From NCBI RefSeq assembly GCF_015159745.1, contig NZ_JADDOJ010000005.1:1-64000 (forward strand): a stretch of DNA of 64,000 nucleotides. Direction: 5' to 3'. Below the pieces are notes generated by a model. That model saw nothing but the letters and a program-made list of their open reading frames with translations, searched no databases and was not told the DNA's origin. Positions within the stretch are counted from its first letter, which is position 1; the number at the start of each line of letters is the position of its first letter. The position numbers were made by a program, and so were the translations under genes. This document shows, one piece after another, positions 60,095 through 64,000 of the stretch. The DNA comes from Ramlibacter aquaticus (GTDB lineage Bacteria; Pseudomonadota; Gammaproteobacteria; Burkholderiales; Burkholderiaceae_C).

Positions 60095-60745
60095 TCAGGC
60101 CGCCTGCACAAACTGCATCTGCGTCCCGGCGAGTTCCAGCAGGTCGCCGTTCTTGAGCGTGATCGGCTCGTTGCCGATCTCGGCACCGTTGACCGTGGGC
60201 CGGTTGCCGCCTTCGACGTGGGCGACCACGAAGCCGTGGGGCCGCTTGGTGATCGCGGCGACCGCGACGCCGGGCTTGCCGATCGTCGTCACCACCTTGA
60301 CCAGCGGAACCTGCCGGCCGGCGGCCGCACCGGAGAGCACCTTGATGCTCGCCTGCAGCTGCTCCAGGTCGGCCGCGGGGGCGGGCGCCGCGGCAGGACC
60401 GCCCGGCGGCACCATGCCCGGCTTCATCAGCAGGGTCTTCTCGTAGGAAGGCCCGGGCTGCTCGGTCATGAACTTGATCTTGTACTTCCCGACCTCGATC
60501 GTGTCGTTGTTCTGCAACAGCTGCTTCTTCACGGCCTTGCCGTTGATGTACGTGCCGTTGGTCGAGTTCAGGTCCTCGATGTAGACCTCGTTGCCGGACA
60601 TCTGGAGCACCGCGTGCTCACCGCTCACGGCAAGGTTGTCGATCACCACGTCGTTGTACGGCCGCCGGCCCAGCGTGGTCCGGTCCTTCGTCAGCTGCAC
60701 TTCCTTGATGACGACACCGTCGATCGAAACGATCATTTTCGGCAT
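60095..60745 (-). CDS. Double FHA-domain protein
   Basis: A 216-residue phosphothreonine-binding protein. The first FHA domain (about 20-95) is canonical, with TTLGRRPYNDVVIDNLAVSGEHA and DLNSTNGTYINGKAV. An Ala/Pro linker follows (about 112-130), then a second, degenerate FHA-like domain (about 145-214: TTIGKPGVAVAAITKR, TVNGAEIGNEPITLKNGDLLELA), which lacks the SxxH element. It likely recruits phosphorylated partners of the adjacent kinase. It lies 46 bases after the PP2C gene. Confidence 0.9.
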   Translation of the reverse strand: MPKMIVSIDGVVIKEVQLTKDRTTLGRRPYNDVVIDNLAVSGEHAVLQMSGNEVYIEDLNSTNGTYINGKAVKKQLLQNNDTIEVGKYKIKFMTEQPGPSYEKTLLMKPGMVPPGGPAAAPAPAADLEQLQASIKVLSGAAAGRQVPLVKVVTTIGKPGVAVAAITKRPHGFVVAHVEGGNRPTVNGAEIGNEPITLKNGDLLELAGTQMQFVQAA

Positions 60746-60791
60746 GGCCCGCTCCTGTCCATTTTCGTTATCCCGGTCACGTGGTGAACGC

Positions 60792-61577
60792 CTATTTTCC
60801 CAGCAATCGCTGCATCAATCCCCGCTTTTTGGCGTCCTCGTCGGCCCGCGCCATCAAAACGGAAATATTGTCCCTGCCGCCGTTGGCGTTCGCCGCATCG
60901 ACCAGGGCCACCGCCTTCTGCTCCAGCCCATCGCCGCTGGCCAGGATGCGGGCGATCACCGCGTCATCGACCATGTCCGAGAGACCGTCCGAGCACATCA
61001 CGTAGATGTCGCCCGGCTCCACCTTGAATTCGTTCACTTCCAGCAGCACCGCGTCTTCCACGCCCAGCGCCCGGGTGACCAGGTTCTTGTTGGTGGAGAC
61101 GGCGGCCTGCTCGGGCGTGATGAGCCCGGCGTCCAGTTGCTCCTGCAGCAGGGAGTGGTCACGCGTGATCTGCGCGAGCACGCCGCCACGCAGGCGGTAG
61201 CAGCGTGAATCGCCGATGTGCCCCAGCATCAGGCGCCCCTCGCCGAAGACGCCCACCACCAGGGTCGTGCCCATGCCGCTGTAGTGCGGGTTCGAGTTGG
61301 CGGAATTGAAGATGGAGCGGTTGGCGTTGTCGACGCAGATCTCCATGGCCCGGCGGATTTCGCGCGCGTTGGCATTGCGCCCGGCCTGCGAGAGCCAGCG
61401 TCCCAGTTCGGCCTTGATGAAGGTGGTCGCCATCCCGCTGGCGATCTCGCCGGCGTTGTAGCCGCCCATCCCGTCGGCCAGGATGGCCAGGCGGGCCGAC
61501 TCGTCGACCGCGACTGAATCCTCGTTGTTCTCGCGCGCGAGCCCGGGGTCCGTCCGGGTGCAGAACTCATAGATCAT
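60792..61577 (-). CDS. PP2C-type Ser/Thr protein phosphatase
   Basis: A 261-residue metal-dependent phosphatase of the Stp1/IreP type. Metal-binding motifs are RENNEDS, ADGMGGYNAGEIAS, GHIGDSRCYRLR, VMCSDGLSDMVDD and GGRDNISVL. It opposes the downstream-facing kinase and lies 25 bases after it. The order kinase-phosphatase-FHA mirrors the phosphorylation modules of type VI and type IV pilus systems. Confidence 0.95.
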   Translation of the reverse strand: MIYEFCTRTDPGLARENNEDSVAVDESARLAILADGMGGYNAGEIASGMATTFIKAELGRWLSQAGRNANAREIRRAMEICVDNANRSIFNSANSNPHYSGMGTTLVVGVFGEGRLMLGHIGDSRCYRLRGGVLAQITRDHSLLQEQLDAGLITPEQAAVSTNKNLVTRALGVEDAVLLEVNEFKVEPGDIYVMCSDGLSDMVDDAVIARILASGDGLEQKAVALVDAANANGGRDNISVLMARADEDAKKRGLMQRLLGK

Positions 61578-61602
61578 GTCGACAGGGGATCTCCTGGCCG
61601 CG

Positions 61603-64000
61603 TCAGGAGCCCATGCCGGGGTCGCCCGGTGGCCTGCGCTTCACTTCGGTTTTCTGGTAGCCGCCCGGCGGCTGGACCGCGGCAGGGGCAGGCGCATCAT
61701 AGCCTTGCACAGGCGGGTCTGCTGGCGCCGCCACGGCCCGGGTCGCCACGTGCGCCGCCGGCCCGGCGGCCATGGCCGGCGCGGCCACGGTGGCGTCGAA
61801 GGGCGACGCCGGTACGCCCGGCGGGTGCGCGGTCGGGGCCGCCGCGTCCGGGCCGGCCCCGGTCGCGCCGCCCAGTTCGGCCAGCACGGTGCGCAGGTCG
61901 GCGGCGAACTGGTCGCCGTCCTGGTAGCGGGTTTCCGCGCGCTTGCTCAGGGCCAGGGTGACGATGTTGGCCAGCCGCTCCGGGATCTCCGGCCGCAGCA
62001 CCCGGATGTCCGGCGCCGGTTCGTTGGCGATCTTGTACATCAGCTCGGCCATGGATTCGCCGCGGAACGGCAGCACCCCGGTGAGCATCTGGTAGAGCAT
62101 CACGCCCAGCGAATACAGGTCGGAGCGGCCGTCGACCTTCTTGCCGGCGATCTGCTCGGGCGACATGAAGCTGGGCGTGCCCAGCACCAGGCCGGTCTTG
62201 GTCTTGCTCGAATCGGTGATGCGCGCGATGCCGAAATCGGTCACCTTGACAGTGTCCGACGCGGGCTCGTACATGATGTTCGCCGGCTTGATGTCGCGGT
62301 GCACCACGTTCTGGCGGTGGGCGTAGGCCAGGGCTTCGGCGACGCGGGCCACGATGGAGACCACCTTGGGCACCGGCAGCAGCTGGGGCGACCTGCAGAA
62401 GTCGACCAGGTCCCGGCCCTTGAGGAACTCCATGGCGATATAGGCCAGGTCGTGCTCTTCGCCGGCATCGAAGATGGTGACGATGTTCTGGTGCTGCAGC
62501 CGCCCCGCGGTTTCGGCCTCGCGGAAGAAGCGCTCGCGCGCGTCGGCCAGTTCGTCGCCCTCGAACTCCTGGGACAGGGCCATGGTCTTGATCGCGACCA
62601 CCCGGCCGATCTTCGGGTCGCGTCCCTGGTAGACGATGCCCATCGCGCCCTTGCCCAGCTCCTTCTCGACCTGGTAGCGGCCCAGCATGGGCTTTTCCAC
62701 CTGGCCATCCTTGAGCAGCAGGGCGCCGCCAGGGTGCGCGCCACCCCCGCCCAGCAGCACGGTTTCGGACAGGTTCTTCACCCGCGCCAGCTTCTCCTGC
62801 AGGTCCTTGTAGTGCGCATCGTGCGCGGCCATGTGCTCGTACACCGCCTGGGCCTTGTTGAACTGGCGCTTGCGCTCGAAGTCCAGGGCCAGGTTGTAGA
62901 GGTTCTCCATCACGGCCTCGCCCATGGGCACGTGGCGGAAGCGGTCGAAGGCCATGTCCAGCTGCCCCTGGCCCTGCAGCGCCATGCCCATCATCCGGCT
63001 CGTCTCGGCCGACTCCCGGTCCGACGGCAACGTGCCCGCCTCGGTGACGAGGAAGCGCTTGGCGGTCAGGGCGAGCTGGCCGATCAGCAGCAGGCCGGCC
63101 GGCGCCACCAGCTCGATCCACAGCGCCGAGCCGGTCAGCAGGAAGAACTCCACGCACAGCAGCACCATGAAGAGGCCGGCGCTGACGCCAGCGCCCCGGC
63201 CCGTGGGCAGCCGCGGCAGCAAGGCCACCAGGTACAGGCCCACCAGCAGGAAGGCCAGGGCGGCCAACACCCGGCTCCAGCCCGGCTCGACGATGAACTG
63301 CTCGTTGAGGATGGAGGAGACCACGTGGGCCATCAGTTCGACTGGCGCGACACCGGGGTTGCCCGGCACGGGGAACAGCGTGCCCACGCCCGCCGCCGTG
63401 ACGCCCACCAGCACGATCTTCCCGGTGTACCGGGAGGCCGGGATCTTGCCGCTCACCACGTCGTAGAAGGAGTCGCGGGCGAAGGCCGGCCTGCCGTCCC
63501 GGGCGCCGTAGAACTGCGGGTACATGAAGGCACCGTCGCCCGTGCGTATGCGCAGGCGTCCCAGGCTCACGCTGTCGCCCGCCGGGTCCAGCCGAAGGTC
63601 GGCCGGGCCCAGCTTGAGGCTGCGGGCGACGGCGAGCAGCGCGAGCGACGGAACGGCCTTGCCGTAGTAGTCGACCATCAGGATGTCCTGGCGCACCGCC
63701 CCGTCCAAGTCCACCCGCTGCGTGAGGTGGCCCACGCCCGCCGCCGCGTTGCCCAGCGGGTCGATGGGAAACTGCCCGCGCAGGACGGGCAGGCCGTAAC
63801 CGCTGCGATCATCGAGCGCGTTCTTCGCCACGGACGCGGGGAGGGGCTTGTCCGGGTTGCCCTGGGGAATGCCGAGGTCGAACACGGCCGGCAGCAGCAC
63901 GTTCCCGGCCTTGGCCATGCTGGCGGCGAGCCGTGCGTCCGCGTCCAGCGCGCCCTCGGCCTCGGCCATCAGGCGGGCGAGCGCTTCGTTCTGGTCGGCG
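61603..64000 (-). CDS. CHASE2-domain Ser/Thr protein kinase, 5' end beyond the window
   Basis: A membrane kinase cut by the window edge: at least 799 residues are visible, and the frame stays open to 64000, so the N-terminus is outside. An extracytoplasmic CHASE2 domain (about the first 230 seen residues, with YPQFYGARD and GKIVLVGVTAAGVGT) precedes three membrane helices, a TPR-like stretch, and a complete eukaryotic-like kinase: glycine loop LGKGAMGIVYQG, catalytic Lys in VAIKTM, VVHRDIKPANIMYE, DFGIAR and GTPSFMSPEQ. A Pro/Ala-rich tail of about 90 residues follows. Confidence 0.95.
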   Translation of the reverse strand, partial: ADQNEALARLMAEAEGALDADARLAASMAKAGNVLLPAVFDLGIPQGNPDKPLPASVAKNALDDRSGYGLPVLRGQFPIDPLGNAAAGVGHLTQRVDLDGAVRQDILMVDYYGKAVPSLALLAVARSLKLGPADLRLDPAGDSVSLGRLRIRTGDGAFMYPQFYGARDGRPAFARDSFYDVVSGKIPASRYTGKIVLVGVTAAGVGTLFPVPGNPGVAPVELMAHVVSSILNEQFIVEPGWSRVLAALAFLLVGLYLVALLPRLPTGRGAGVSAGLFMVLLCVEFFLLTGSALWIELVAPAGLLLIGQLALTAKRFLVTEAGTLPSDRESAETSRMMGMALQGQGQLDMAFDRFRHVPMGEAVMENLYNLALDFERKRQFNKAQAVYEHMAAHDAHYKDLQEKLARVKNLSETVLLGGGGAHPGGALLLKDGQVEKPMLGRYQVEKELGKGAMGIVYQGRDPKIGRVVAIKTMALSQEFEGDELADARERFFREAETAGRLQHQNIVTIFDAGEEHDLAYIAMEFLKGRDLVDFCRSPQLLPVPKVVSIVARVAEALAYAHRQNVVHRDIKPANIMYEPASDTVKVTDFGIARITDSSKTKTGLVLGTPSFMSPEQIAGKKVDGRSDLYSLGVMLYQMLTGVLPFRGESMAELMYKIANEPAPDIRVLRPEIPERLANIVTLALSKRAETRYQDGDQFAADLRTVLAELGGATGAGPDAAAPTAHPPGVPASPFDATVAAPAMAAGPAAHVATRAVAAPADPPVQGYDAPAPAAVQPPGGYQKTEVKRRPPGDPGMGS

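Overview
The window reads as chromosomal DNA of a very GC-rich beta-proteobacterium of the order Burkholderiales, most likely family Comamonadaceae (Ramlibacter/Variovorax-like; genus not determinable here). Pointers are the def-fmt set divergent from LysM-dprA-smg, a fused indolepyruvate:ferredoxin oxidoreductase, DUF1631 and DUF3717/DUF1289 proteins, YhdP next to a nitrilase, a GAF-GspE/phosphodiesterase/FHA/PP2C/CHASE2-kinase block, and strongly GC-ended codons throughout. I see no IS element, prophage, CRISPR array, tRNA or rRNA. Coding is dense: many neighbours share ATGA, GTGA, TGATG or CTAG junctions.

Layout. 1-7020: purine and glycolysis genes (purE, purC, fba, pyk, pgk) with a thioredoxin-TPR protein and a YciI protein. 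7097-13297: azlCD branched-chain amino acid export, fmt, a small lipoprotein, def, then divergently a LysM protein, dprA and smg. 13307-19253: a DUF1631 protein and yajC-secD-secF. 19371-23524: fused indolepyruvate oxidoreductase and a divergent Lrp/AsnC regulator. 23540-32423: mltA, a 40-residue membrane protein wedged against it, a FixJ-type two-component pair, a nitrilase and YhdP. 32448-45079: housekeeping and stress genes (glnE, rfaE2, ferritin-like protein, glutathione peroxidase, GST, purB, yaeQ, small zinc/Cys proteins, a TerC-family gene behind a yybP-ykoY manganese riboswitch, an M48 protease, moaC).

45090-54930 is a surface-glycan island: an O-antigen ligase/PglL-like protein, GT4, GT9 and GT2 glycosyltransferases, a flippase-type ABC transporter, a GT-B-like unknown, and a polytopic membrane protein apparently split into two overlapping genes. 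It runs directly into two tandem type IV pilin genes (55027-56215), each with its own sigma-54-type promoter, then a GAF-containing GspE/PilB ATPase and a cyclic-nucleotide-phosphodiesterase-like hydrolase. An FHA protein, a PP2C phosphatase and a CHASE2 Ser/Thr kinase (cut by the window end) follow. Glycan assembly, pilin production and Ser/Thr-phosphorylation signalling therefore sit side by side. A functional link between them is an inference from position. It is the most promising candidate for an under-described system in this window.

Regulatory DNA worth noting: the riboswitch with a competing hairpin (41065-41227), the two sigma-54 promoters, a terminator that ends 9 bases before the purC start codon, a nest of palindromes after pyk, and a recurrent -10 box placed 6-8 bases before start codons that suggests leaderless mRNAs.
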